The notes beneath the pieces were generated by a model that was not told the DNA's origin, searched no databases, and worked only from the letters and a program-made list of their open reading frames with translations. A DNA stretch of 64,000 bases from Setoptus koraiensis (lineage: Eukaryota > Arthropoda). The stretch is taken from NCBI GenBank assembly GCA_048013815.1, contig CM106586.1:7564001-7628000 (forward strand), in the 5' to 3' direction. Positions 1-10,353 of this stretch are shown piece by piece. Every line of letters begins with the position of its first letter. The stretch's first letter is position 1. The translations under genes and the position numbers were made by a program.

Positions 1-1130
1 ATTTCCTATTGGCCATTACGCGCTCTCAGCCGGCAAGTTTAGTGGGCCTCGCCAGTCTGCTGGAGTGCTGCACAATACAACGCGATGCCAATTCTGGTCG
101 CAAGTAGCGCTTCTCGCGAACTGCCAACTCAAACTCGTCCAACAACCAAACCCTCTAATGAATATCCCGACAACTCGGGGCCCGCGCTCGCCTTTCCGGC
201 CCAAAATTTGGGCCAAAAAAGATCACGCATCATTTGCCAGGGTAACAATAAACGGGGCCCGCCGACGGCACAGGTGACATCATGTATGTTTAGTGCACAT
301 TCACTATATATTAAGCACATTTACTAGATATTAAATGTTATAATATATGTTCATTATATCAAAACAAGCCTCGTCGGTCGGCTGCAAACGGACCGGCCGG
401 CCACCCGGAGAGGCGTGTGTGTCGCGCCAGTGACGAAAGCGCGTCGAGTCGATCGCTGAACGCGCGCACTTAATTGTCGTATCAATTAACTGACACAGCC
501 CAATTTGGCTCCGAATTTGGGCCGTATCAGAGTTAGCCGAAATTGTCGCGTCGGCGCGCCTCACACTTGTCAGAATCATCTGATCATTCGATGACAATTA
601 GACAGGTACCTGGCGCGACAAAGAACGGGGGTGCAACCGGGGTCTGCGGGTCGGTCGGCCAGGGCCAGCCGAAACAAGGCTGCAAATGCAGCAGCCGGCA
701 GCTTGACATTGTGATGCTGGCCAATTGTGCACGTCGGCCCGTTATCTGGGCCCATCAATCTAGTTGAATGGCTATTTGTTTGCGCAGACACACAATGCAG
801 CAACATGTCAGACAACGGGCACAGCTGATTGATCATGATGGCCGTGATTTATTGTAATTAAGCACGTCGAATTATCACCTACACACACACACACACTGTC
901 GGAATAGAGGTAGCAGAACGCAAACGAGATCGCGGTATCATCTGGGTCCAGGGTGAGCGCCAACACGGGCCGGCAACGTGATAATGATCATGATACAAAC
1001 CAATTGAACCAATTGCGGCATCACGACAACACAAACGCTTTGTTTGTTCGCCTGTTCCTCTGTTTTCTCTGCTCGCATGGATTAAGATTGATCGGTGCGG
1101 CCTGCCCGCGTTTTCAACGGTATTTCACCT

Positions 1131-1194
1131 TTTGCCTGCATTTGCCTGCATTTGCCTGCATTTACCTGTATTTACCTGTGTTTACCTGTGTTTG
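1131..1194. repeat. 10-bp minisatellite, unit TTTRCCTGYR
   Basis: Six consecutive 10-base units read TTTGCCTGCA (three copies) and then TTTACCTGTA/TTTACCTGTG. The later copies carry two substitutions, so the array has diverged in blocks. On the minus strand each unit looks like a splice donor (CAG followed by GTAAA), but this follows from the repeat and is not evidence of splicing. Confidence 0.9.
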
Positions 1195-1647
1195 GCCGGA
1201 GTGTTGTAACGCAGCGCACTAGTTGGCGCGTTACAAAGGTGCTATCGGTCGCTTTCGGTCGCTATCGGGCCCGAATAGCACCATTGGTAGCGTCAAATAA
1301 TATTATTACATGTATTATAAAACTGTGGCGCTAAATGAGCGTGAGCGTGGGTGATTCTTTTATCTCATATCTTTTCTAAACACGCCAGCAGCGTGCTTTG
1401 TAATAATAGTGGCATGTAATAGCACGATAATAGTTCAATCTTGTTGCTGCTAGTTAAAATAGCTGTGAAACGGTTTAAACAAGTGCAACAACACATTGCA
1501 TCACCCGCGAACAAATTTATTTTTGTTGTGTATCATTATCGATTGGTGCTGGTGGCTTGATCGCCCGCGGCCACTGCCGCATGCACCCGACCGCTTTAGC
1601 TGTCTTGTGCATGAGTTCAACCGCAACACCAACACCACCACTGATCC

Positions 1648-1713
1648 GGGATACCGCGCGATGCTGCGGGATACTGCGGGATGCTGCGGGATACCGCGCG
1701 ATGCTGCGGGATA
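1648..1713. repeat. 10-bp minisatellite, unit ATRCYGCGGG
   Basis: About six and a half 10-base units alternate between ATACCGCGCG, ATGCTGCGGG and ATACTGCGGG. A longer repetition of ATACCGCGCGATGCTGCGGG is visible at both ends of the array. Confidence 0.85.
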
Positions 1714-2680
1714 TGCATACCGCTCGCGCGAACAACCGGACAAACTTGAACAAACAATGCACCGCTCGAGGCCAACTGCAAGCGCCCCCGACCGTCAGAG
1801 TGTGGCGATCGCATGGCGATCGTCAGAGTCCGATCATCGGAGTGTGATGCTCGCAAGCGGTCAGTCGCACGCGAGCCGTTGCCGCGCGCGCCTCCGCGAC
1901 CAATCGCGAAACATAACGGGCTATCTTTCGCCGACGACGTTGGCCCAACTTTTGTTGCTGCCTGGCGCTTGGCGAGCGGCCGAACGCAACTTGCGCCAGC
2001 ACGAACACGACACGAACATCGCACGGATATCGCACCGACATGGCACGGACATGGCACGGACAGCGCTGCACGAACGACACAACGCGAGCTCGGGTGCCAA
2101 TAAGACATGCGGACACATAGCAATTAGAGCGAGTTGCCGCGGTGGGCGCATTGGCGCGTCTCTCGCCCGTGCGATGCCCTCGAACGATGCGACACAACAG
2201 GCGGCAACAACGGGCCATTCGTCGTGGCCGGACAGCACACACAGGTATCGCGCTGCACTGATTGATTATGTAACAATGGCAGCGTTTTGTAATTGGCGAC
2301 ACAGCGCCAACCGCATCCCGTCCGCCGTCCGGTGACGACCGCGCGAATAATGTCGCCCCCAACACAACGATAATGACAGTTCGACCGGCCCCTTGAGTTA
2401 TCGCTGGCCGGCGCATTGTTGTTGGCCGAGTTATTGTTTATCTGTTTTCAATCATGACACGAAGTGCGCCGTAATGGTCGCCAGTGGCCGCTGGCCGGTT
2501 ATGCTCAATTTGAGTGTCTAATTACAATTGCGCTTCATTATTATTAGTGCGCCGCTGTGCGGCCACTACCGGTAACCGCTGACCGGCACCGGCCGACATG
2601 CCGACTTAATGGGCCCCAATGTTGCTCCGTGCGGCCAGATGTTGTGTTTGTGCGCCGGCCACCACCTGACCCGCTTACAG

Positions 2681-2681
2681 C

Positions 2682-2713
<32 letters not shown>
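2681..2713. repeat. (CA)n microsatellite
   Basis: About 16 CA dinucleotides with one interruption (CACACG) near the start. Confidence 0.95.
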
Positions 2714-4127
2714 CGACCGCAGCAAGCAGTGGGGCTCCTCGCAAGTCAAACGCGCCGGCGGCCAGTTCATATAGCCGGCGCGCGTTCGAATTGGTTGCGG
2801 CGAATCCGGCGCGCGTGCAAAAACACAATGACAATGGCTCCACGGGCCCGAGGTGAACGCGTGTTAATTGTTGTTGCTGTTGTTGTTGTGCGCATCGCTG
2901 GATGCTCATTGTGTTGCTCATCATGACACATTTAATATATGGGCATGCAACTCGACAGCGACCACCGCGCCAACGGCGCAAAGTGGACAGTGCACAAAAC
3001 GACGAGTTGCAAAACGAGAGCAGCCGCATTGTTGGCTGCAAAATGCGCTTATTGTGTGATGCGACACAGTGTGCACCAGTTGTGCATAAAGGAACCAGAT
3101 ACAAATAAAAGAATGAGAGCACACAATTGTTGTCCGGCTTGTCGTTGGCTGCAGCCAGCAGCATTGTCAGCTGCTCACAGGCTGACAATGCCGGCTCAAC
3201 TGGGGCCAAATTGATTGATTTTGATTTGTGTCTCTCGGATCGTGCGCGCAAACGGCGGCCAACGGACAATAATAATGTTTTGTGTTTTGCGAGTTGCAAA
3301 CAAAAAGTTGGCCAATCTTGTTCACTGTATATTTGCTGCCGCTGTTGTTGTTGTTGTTGTTGAGTTTGCTCACGTGTCGCGCTGATTAACAGGCACTTTG
3401 TTAACGGGCCGGCACTGATCGGCCGGCCACTTTCTAAGGTGCTCCAGTTACGCTTGCAAGCTGCGGTCTGTGTGCCCCGGCACGGGCCGGCACGATGGCG
3501 CATGTCGCGGTCGCGGCTAGAGGCGAAAGAGTTGACAATTGATGAATGGCGGTGAAATTGTCGCCGGCGCTTGCGACACACAATTTATCACTGTTTGCGC
3601 CAAACGGGGCGCCATAAATCAGCGAGCAACGTTGTGCGAGCTCGTGTGCGTGTGCATGTGGGCCGTTCGGGGGCCTTGCTTGCGCTCGCGACTCGCGAGA
3701 GCAACAGTGCTGCCTCCGGTGTGCGGGCCCGCTCAGTCGGCGCGCAGCGGATCCCGGCCGGTGTGCCGCATCACCTGCACACTTGGGCCCGTCGGATGTG
3801 CGCCCGGCCGGATATCGGCTCGGCGGCACAGTGCGCCGCCGATCAACTGACTGAGAGTTGTCCAGTGGACAATCTCTCGCGCTCGCTTACCGAGCCCGCT
3901 GGCAATCGCTCGTCGTGCGTCTTGCACCTGAGCACCGTGAGCGCGGCGTGGATACTTCATATTATTACATTGCTCGTGCCGTGGCCATCGTGCGAATGTC
4001 GTCAGCATCCAATATCCCCAATATTGGGGCATTTCGGGGCTGTCGATGATGTCGATGATGGGATTGTTGGGGTGCTGGGAATATTGGGATTGTTGGGGAG
4101 ATCGGGCGAGACCGCCAGCGTACTTAC

Positions 4128-4215
4128 CGAGCGAGGGCGCCGCCTGGCCCGCGGCGGGCTGGCTGCTGTGGAACATGATCCATAGGTCGATGATGGTGAG
4201 TACGAATAGGTGCAT
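4128..4215 (-). CDS. first coding exon of a secreted or membrane protein (signal peptide)
   Basis: Reading leftward from the ATG at 4215, 29 codons encode a typical signal peptide: MHLFVLTI followed by a hydrophobic core and a small-residue end (SSQPAAGQAAPSL). 25 of the 28 codons after the start end in G or C, a coding signature. The exon ends exactly at a near-perfect donor (CTCG, then GTAAGTACG), leaving one base for the next codon. The frame stays open past this donor to a second donor at about 3886/3887 (GCTCG then GTAAGCG), so a longer alternative form is possible. Later exons are not recognisable in 1-4000 and probably lie beyond the left edge. The protein family is unknown to me; the signal peptide is the only domain visible. 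Confidence 0.6.
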
Positions 4216-4470
4216 GGCGAGCTTGTTGGTGCTGTTGATTGTTGCGTGCGTCTTGCTTTTGTTTCTGGTGCCGGTGGCTCGGGTGCAGCTGCACCGAGTT
4301 GCACCTTCGGGTGGGCCGAGCGTCGGCCGTCCAGCAACGAGCGCGTTGCTGGCCTGCATAACAAACACTGGCGTTGACGGTTCGTTGGTTTGTCTCAATA
4401 TCGCTATAATCTAATGCTTGCGTCGGCGACCGTCAGGGGTCATTTTGCGTTCGTTGGAGACTGGCGTTTT

Positions 4471-4540
4471 GCGTTCATTCGGCTTGCGTTCATTCGGCTT
4501 GTGGTTTGCGTTCATTCGGCTTGCGGTTTGCGTTCATTTT
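4471..4540. repeat. minisatellite, unit GCGTTCATTCGGCTT
   Basis: Two adjacent 15-base units are followed by two more copies, each preceded by a GTGGTTT or GCGGTTT spacer. The last copy is degenerate. Confidence 0.85.
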
Positions 4541-4680
4541 GCCGGCATTTCGCTTGCGATTTATTTTTATTTTGCACATGCAACTGGCTGGCTGTCTTGC
4601 ATTCTGTTGTCGCTTGCTGCTTCGGCACTGATCACACTGATTGATACTTGCTGTTGCTGAACTGTTGCGGTCGGTTGCCG

Positions 4681-4810
4681 AGCACTAATTAATCGATGAA
4701 CCGGCGAGCACTTATGAGTCGATGAATCGGCGAGCACTAATTAATTGACGAATTGACGAGCACTGATTAATCGACGAATTGACGAGCACTGGTTAATCGA
4801 TGAATTGACA
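4681..4810. repeat. 26-bp minisatellite, five copies
   Basis: Five exact-length 26-base units begin with AGCACT and contain TTAATCGATGAA or TTAATTGACGAA. Copies 1-2 end in CCGGCG or TCGGCG and copies 3-5 in TTGACG or TTGACA, showing two subfamilies. TAATTA-like cores recur in the units. Confidence 0.9.
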
Positions 4811-5260
4811 CACAATTGAGCGCTTATCTGGCGGCCGAATATTCAATTATTGATTGCTAATTATTTAATTATTAATTACTAATTATTCAATTATTAACTA
4901 GATCTAACTAATTCGGCGGGCACGTGAGTGGCGACCGCAACTGAGTCACTGGTGCCAATTGCAACCGATGGCGAACTGTTGTGGCTACAAGTAGAATTTG
5001 GTCAACATTCCATTTCTGCACACACACATTCGGTGAGTTGTCGAATTTAATCGTCGAGCACACACACACACACACACAAATTTCACAATTCGATTATCGA
5101 ATTTCTGCGCGCACCGAAGAGAAAAACGTTCAGTGTCGAGTGGCCGTCGGCTGTTGGTCGAATGAGCGAGCGAGTCAAGTCGCCCAACGAACTATGCATG
5201 CCAGCCAACGTATGCGAACATTCGAATAATGGCACACACACACACGCTGCAAATCAACTA

Positions 5261-5283
5261 GCGAGTGCGCACTGCGCACTCGC
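5261..5283. repeat. perfect palindrome, 11-bp arms
   Basis: GCGAGTGCGCA, one C, then its exact reverse complement TGCGCACTCGC. First of three inverted repeats within about 620 bases. Confidence 0.9.
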
Positions 5284-5798
5284 CGCGCGCACCCTGCACC
5301 AACAACAGGCACACATTGCACCGATCGAGTTGAGTTGGTGCCGACGGTGGCGCCGCCGCGCGCCCGCCACCGCAACCCGCGCCAGCCCCCCGAATTCAAC
5401 CCGATTGACAGTGTCAATTTGACACAGCGATTCGCAAACGGCCGTTTGCGCAGCCATCGACTTGTTGTCGATCCCAATCGTTTTACCCGTCGGTCCCCAA
5501 TTGAGCCCGTATCCGTGCGTGTGCCGTATACGCGTGGCATGCGCACGGATCGGGTCCGACGATCGACGTCTGACGATGCCGTGGTCCGACGATCGTCTGA
5601 TCAAATCAGTTATGACGGTGGATAATCCAGCCGCGACTGCAGACTCCCTAGTGCAGACTCTGCTGTACAGTCTGCGGTGCACTCGATTGCTCGTCATTAG
5701 CATGCGAGTTTTGTTTGGCATCAACGTGATTTCATCATTACTAATTTGCTGCTGCTCTATGTGACCATTTGGAACTGTTGTTGTCGTCGTCCGCCATT

Positions 5799-5830
5799 CG
5801 AAATTATCACCATTATCATTGATAATTTCG
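5799..5830. repeat. inverted repeat, 11-bp arms, 10-base loop
   Basis: CGAAATTATCA and TGATAATTTCG are exact reverse complements around a 10-base spacer. Ten bases separate it from the next inverted repeat. Confidence 0.9.
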
Positions 5831-5839
5831 ATTTGCGCT

Positions 5840-5880
5840 CAACTGCCTGCTTGGCCGCCTAAGCCTGCGGCAGGCAGTTG
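5840..5880. repeat. inverted repeat, 11-bp arms, 19-base loop
   Basis: CAACTGCCTGC and GCAGGCAGTTG are exact reverse complements. The arm motif resembles that of the hairpin at 24149-24178 (CTGCCT/AGGCAG). Confidence 0.85.
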
Positions 5881-6180
5881 CGATAAGCGATAAGTGACTG
5901 CAAAACTGCAATCAACCAGACCGATCATGATCAACTGGTGATAACGTAGCTGGATGACAACCAGCCTCAGGAAAGGTTTCAGCAAGGCCCGTGGATGTCC
6001 ACTCCAATAAGTAGGCGACAGGCACAGATTGCCATTGTTGGCAATCAAGCTGGCAAATTGCAACGAAAGCTCCAGCGATGACTGGTGGCCGCTTAACTGG
6101 CCACTGGCCCGTGTTGTTTTGGCTCCGCCATCGGATGCTATTTATACATATCGCATTGATGGATAAACAGATTCCACTGT

Positions 6181-6214
6181 GTGTTCGTGTGTGTGTGTGT
6201 GTTTGTGCCTGTGT
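6181..6214. repeat. (GT)n microsatellite
   Basis: Imperfect GT run with TTCGTG and TTTGTG interruptions. Confidence 0.85.
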
Positions 6215-6867
6215 GTGCTGGTGTGTAAATAAGATTGGAACTTTGGAGTCCTGAGTTGGAGCCCGATGTTTGGAGCGCAAAGCTGCACTCCAAAGGCTCC
6301 TATCGAGACTAGGATGCTGGCTCAAACGATCACCATTATTGGCGTGCCCGCTGTGTACGTGCATCAAAATGGGCGCGTGTTAGCGCGTGCTGTCCCTTCC
6401 TCTGGTCATTTGCCTATTTGCCATTATTATTATTATTATTGTTGTTGTTGTTGCTGGCTGCTTCTGCTGTCGGTATCGCTGCTGTTGCTCGTATCATCAT
6501 TATCAGATGGGACGCACAGCGTATAGATTCGGCATAGCTGGTAATCGAATATGGCGAGTAGTTGTAGTAGCAACAAATTGACATTCAATCTGAAACTATG
6601 AACCCTCGTCGACACGATAATCGGCATCTCCGGAGGATGCAGTTCGCTGATAAGAATAGGCGCGACACGGAACATTCAATCTGTGGCCCTGAATCTGGAC
6701 GCGGGCCGAATGCGGCTCATAGGCGGACCGTCTCGTTCTGTTGTGCTCTCTCTCTCTCTCCCTCGGAACACTGTTATAACAAGCGCTGGCTTGAGCGAAA
6801 TTCACTTATTTCACCAGACGAACAGTTAACAGCAGCAACCGCTTCGGCTAATAACAGACGAGCGCGG

Positions 6868-7002
6868 ATGGATCAGATTCAATTCTGCAAATGGTATCCT
6901 ATCCACGTTGCTATTATTGCTATTATTGCGCTGCTTGGCGCACGTGCCAGCGCCGCCGCGTTGCCCAACAACGATCGTGTGCATCATGACTGTAATTATT
7001 AG
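6868..7002 (+). CDS. possible 44-residue secreted peptide or first exon
   Basis: The ATG at 6868 opens a frame with a clear signal-peptide profile: MDQIQFCKWYPIH, a run of valine, isoleucine and alanine, then GARASAAA as a likely cleavage region. It ends after a short tail (LPNNDRVHHDCNY) at TAG 7000-7002. A GTAATT inside the last codons could instead be a weak donor, making this the first exon of a longer secreted protein. A CT-rich tract and an ACTGTTATAAC segment lie 80-120 bases upstream. Codon bias is weak and no homologue is recognised, so chance is a real alternative. Confidence 0.3.
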   Translation: MDQIQFCKWYPIHVAIIAIIALLGARASAAALPNNDRVHHDCNY

Positions 7003-8207
7003 CCATTACAACGTTGATTATAACAAACTATTGTACAACAACAGCAACAACAACTGTGGCAACCATCGCGAGAGCGAACACGATTGATCGGCACCAATAC
7101 GCTTATGTATCACTCATGTCCGCCCTGTAACTTGTCTATGCCGCATACTATCTGTTCATGATATGCGTTTGCTCTGAAGAGCCGTCGTCGTCGCCCACCC
7201 TCATCATGGTACAGCATTCCGTGTGCATCGACACGTATTTAGGGCCGACTGCAGAGGTGAACTTTGCAAATTGTTATCGGATATTTATAATGCGGTACAG
7301 TCGCATGTGCAGTTTACCAGGAACTCGCGAAAATTGAGAGTTGCAACGCTAGATAACAGCTCGCAACACCCGAGAAACTCGATCCATACTCACGCTGCTC
7401 TGCAATATTCTGAATAATGGTCGCTGAATCATGGCCACGAGCTGCGAGTGTGAGGGCTGCCCACGGACGCGCCGCAAGCCAATTGCCATTTGCGAGCGAA
7501 AGTTGTCTTATATCCGTATTGCGCAAGTGTTGACTAGGTGAAAGTCATTAATAATTATGGCTGCAATGCGTGCGCGCCATTAACCCGGGCCGTGTCAGTC
7601 AGCTTGCTAACTGCCGCGCCAGTCAAATTGCAGCCAATCTGTCCAGCATTCGGCATGTCGGGCTTCCGCATTTGTCGGGCCGGCCGGGCGGACAAATGCG
7701 GGCAACAAGTGCGACAAGGTCGCAAGTTGCGCGCCTGGCAATGCGAAAATTGGGGCCCTACGACGGCCGAGACTCTCATCTCGAGAGCCTCAACTTGAGA
7801 GGCGCGAGGCCGGCCCATTGGCGCCAGTTGCTCGCACTGGCCGCTTGTCGGTCGAGTGGCAGGCGCCGTTGTAGTGGCGGTAATATTGAAGCAGTTTGCA
7901 CTCGAGTGCGCCAAGACATTCCCATTGACGGGTGCAAAGAACTTGACTCATCGCCTGCGAGTGCAACACTCGGCCCACCCTCTAGCGGTGAATTTGCACA
8001 TTTGACCAAACAGCCGTGGATGCGGCCGTGTCGCTGCCCCGGGTTCATGTGTCGCACATTTACCGCGGCCGAGTATTTGGTGTCCACAATGGTCCGGCTT
8101 GAATTGAGCGGCCGCAACAAGCGCTTCGGCGGCCAAAGGTGCACAAGCAAGCACGTGGCAGGGAGCGTCGGCTGGAACGGTCGGCACAATCGCAAATGTG
8201 TGACCAA

Positions 8208-8302
8208 TATTCACGCAAATATAACATATTCACGCAAATATAACATATTCACGCAAATATAACATATTCACGCAAATGTAACATATTCACGCAAATATGA
8301 CA
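8208..8302. repeat. 19-bp minisatellite, five copies
   Basis: Five full-length copies of TATTCACGCAAATATAACA. Copies 1-3 are identical and copies 4 and 5 each have one substitution. It lies 300 bases upstream of the WD40 gene; another TATTCACGCG follows at about 8319. Confidence 0.95.
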
Positions 8303-8602
8303 TGCGAATATGCAAGGTATTCACGCGTGCGCGGCCACTATTCACTGGGCGCAGTGTGCGCCACAGCGACCACAAAACTGTTACAGACGCACAGGTACAG
8401 CAGTGTGCCGAAAATTCCATTGGGCGTCGAGTGTGTGTGTGTGTGTTGTGGAATAAACTGCTGCTTTGTGCTGGCTACTGTTCCGTGGTGAATACAAAAT
8501 CACACGCTTGCAAATATCACCATTGTCGACCGTCCATGATGATGATGATACACAAAGGCGATTATCGACTTCTGCTGGCCCATTTGCATTTAATGAATCG
8601 AT

Positions 8603-10294
8603 ATGAATATTTTTTCAAGAAAAAACAACAACGGAAACATTGTTTGCAAATTGCGTCACCGCAGAATCAATAGTAAGCCGCACGTCAATCATGAGCTCCA
8701 TTCAAGACTGCCACTCAATTGTTTTACCCAATGGCAATTGCAAAAAATTGTCAGGGGCCACCAGGAAAGCATCAATTGTATTATATTCGACAACACGGGT
8801 CATTATGTGTTCACTGGCGGCGCGGAGAAATTCATCAAGGTTTGGCTCACTACCACCGCTCAGCTGTTATTTACGTTCAGGGGTCACGAGGATGAAGTGT
8901 CCGCTCTGGCCATCAATCAGGAAAACACGCTGCTTGCCAGCGGTAGCCACGACAAAACTGTTCGCATATGGAATCTGAGCTCGGGCTCTTGCGTATGCTG
9001 TCTATACGGAGCGGGCGACATCATCACCAAGGTGAGATTTCATCCCACCAACGGGGCCAGTGTGTTCCGTTTTGTAGGGGCCACAACATTGGACAGTCGT
9101 CTCATATCGTGGATATATCGCGACAGAAAAAACGCTTGGCTATTCAGCAACCCCAAGCATCCTTACGTTATTTCCGAATTATCGCACAAAACATTCTCAT
9201 GCGCCTCATTTAGCGCCAGCGGATCATATCTGGCCGCCGTGTCGACTCACAATCACACAATTGTTATTTTTGCACTATACTCTGATCTACTAAAGACTGT
9301 ATTTAAGGAATCAACAAATATATCTCACCAAGTAATTCAAGATCTCCAATTCAGTCACAATGACACTCGTTTTGTTAGTGTCGCGGAACAAGGTATTCTC
9401 ACCCTTTGGCGTCCGGACAATAAATTATCCAAATGGAAGAAGAGTTTGTTACACCAGGCGCACAAAGTCAATGACTGCTACGACTCTTACGCTCAACGAG
9501 GCAGCTTCATCCGCTGGTCCATCGACAACAAGCACATTGTCATTATAGGAAACCAGGGAAAAATTGGAGTGTGGAAGTCAGCTACATGCCAACTAGCTCA
9601 TGTACTTTATCCAAAAAGTCAAATTGACATAGATACCATAGAAGTTCATCAAAAAAATCCCGAAATATTAATGAGTTTAGACTTAGTATCCTGTATCAAA
9701 TTATGGAACATAGAGACTGGACAACAAATAGCCTGCTACAATGATGATCGTCAATGTCCGAAGCCTATCTTACTCACGTGCTCATTCTCACCACACGGAC
9801 AAATGTTCGCCTCTGTAGATATAAAAGGTAACTTGTACTTATACGGCATAGGAAGTAATCAACTCTATGACCAAGTACCAACAGAAATGTTCTTCTCAAC
9901 AGATTATCACGAGGTATGGTGTTTAGAAAATGAAAACGGAACTTTCGTCACGGATGCCTATGGGTTAGTAGCCCCCAGTTTGATGCCAAAACCGACACTG
10001 GTAGACGTCTGTAGTCATCCGTATCCAGATATATTCCAGCGGCTCGTCCCTGAAAGAAATCAGCCCATATTGGCGCCCATGTCAAATTTCCTATTGAATC
10101 TCTCTTATGGCCGAGTGCAGAATTTGATTGAATCAGAAAAATTCAATGTTAGAAACCACTTTCCCAAGGAAGAGATTCGACAAATTGACGAATTCAGAGA
10201 CAGCGAAGGAGAACATCGCATTGATGGCGAAATCGTGAGTCTCACTAATAGCGAGATAGACTATATCGTCGATGTTGAACTGATTGATGATTGA
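8603..10294 (+). CDS. BRWD/PHIP-like WD40-repeat protein lacking bromodomains
   Basis: This 563-residue protein matches the WD40 propeller of the BRWD1/BRWD3/PHIP family, chromatin readers and CRL4 substrate receptors. Residues about 45-420 hold successive blades (GHQESINCIIFDNTGHYVFTG, GHEDEVSALAINQENTLLASGSHDKTVRIW, and others). The family-specific segment after the propeller is present: MFFSTDYHEVW at 429-439, then APSLMPKPTLVDV and HPYPDIFQRLVPER at about 457-485. A short acidic tail ends it. Family members are about 1800 residues with an N-terminal LisH region and two bromodomains; both are absent. IFSRK at residues 3-7 aligns with the family's LFSRK, and a TGA lies in frame nine bases before the ATG, so this start fits. 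There is no intron. It could be a truncated or retro-copied paralogue, or a lineage-specific short form. Confidence 0.85.
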   Translation: MNIFSRKNNNGNIVCKLRHRRINSKPHVNHELHSRLPLNCFTQWQLQKIVRGHQESINCIIFDNTGHYVFTGGAEKFIKVWLTTTAQLLFTFRGHEDEVSALAINQENTLLASGSHDKTVRIWNLSSGSCVCCLYGAGDIITKVRFHPTNGASVFRFVGATTLDSRLISWIYRDRKNAWLFSNPKHPYVISELSHKTFSCASFSASGSYLAAVSTHNHTIVIFALYSDLLKTVFKESTNISHQVIQDLQFSHNDTRFVSVAEQGILTLWRPDNKLSKWKKSLLHQAHKVNDCYDSYAQRGSFIRWSIDNKHIVIIGNQGKIGVWKSATCQLAHVLYPKSQIDIDTIEVHQKNPEILMSLDLVSCIKLWNIETGQQIACYNDDRQCPKPILLTCSFSPHGQMFASVDIKGNLYLYGIGSNQLYDQVPTEMFFSTDYHEVWCLENENGTFVTDAYGLVAPSLMPKPTLVDVCSHPYPDIFQRLVPERNQPILAPMSNFLLNLSYGRVQNLIESEKFNVRNHFPKEEIRQIDEFRDSEGEHRIDGEIVSLTNSEIDYIVDVELIDD

Positions 10295-10303
10295 TAGTAC
10301 TAA

Positions 10304-10309
10304 TTTATT
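10304..10309 (-). terminator. poly(A) signal of the SSAT-like gene
   Basis: AATAAA on the minus strand, 45 bases past the stop codon at 10354. It lies only ten bases beyond the stop of the convergent WD40 gene, so the two 3' UTRs probably overlap. Confidence 0.7.
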
Positions 10310-10339
10310 TTTGTAAATTTTATAAAATATGAGAAACAG

Positions 10340-10345
10340 ATTAAA
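10340..10345 (+). terminator. possible poly(A) signal of the WD40 gene
   Basis: ATTAAA, 46 bases past the stop codon. No AATAAA is seen on the plus strand here. Confidence 0.45.
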
Positions 10346-10353
10346 ATTATTAA

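Larger units (their letters stand above)
1..4127. other. GC-rich stretch without a recognisable gene
   Basis: I see no protein family and no RNA gene here. Open frames of up to 345 codons exist on both strands, but they run through CA, CAA and other simple repeats, overlap one another and lack consistent codon bias, so I treat them as chance. The stretch carries CA repeats, two 10-bp minisatellites (listed separately), an 8-bp-arm palindrome near 218-234 and several CACCTG boxes. It is probably intergenic plus the first intron of the minus-strand gene whose signal-peptide exon ends at 4128. Confidence 0.6.
4216..8602. other. repeat-rich intergenic DNA
   Basis: Apart from the small ORF at 6868 I see no supported gene. 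The stretch holds a 15-bp and a 26-bp minisatellite, CA, GT, TTA and TTG repeats, three inverted repeats clustered between 5261 and 5880, and a 19-bp minisatellite just before the WD40 gene. GC content falls towards 6-7.5 kb. An open frame at about 7241-7350 has mildly gene-like codons but no usable splice sites. Confidence 0.55.

Noticed and set aside
1131-1194. Series of splice-donor-like sites on the minus strand
   Set aside because: They arise from the 10-bp tandem repeat and are not linked to coding sequence.
2544-3581. 345-codon minus-strand frame
   Set aside because: Contains the translated CA repeat (alternating Cys and Val) and a glutamine run from CAA repeats; no domain or splice support.
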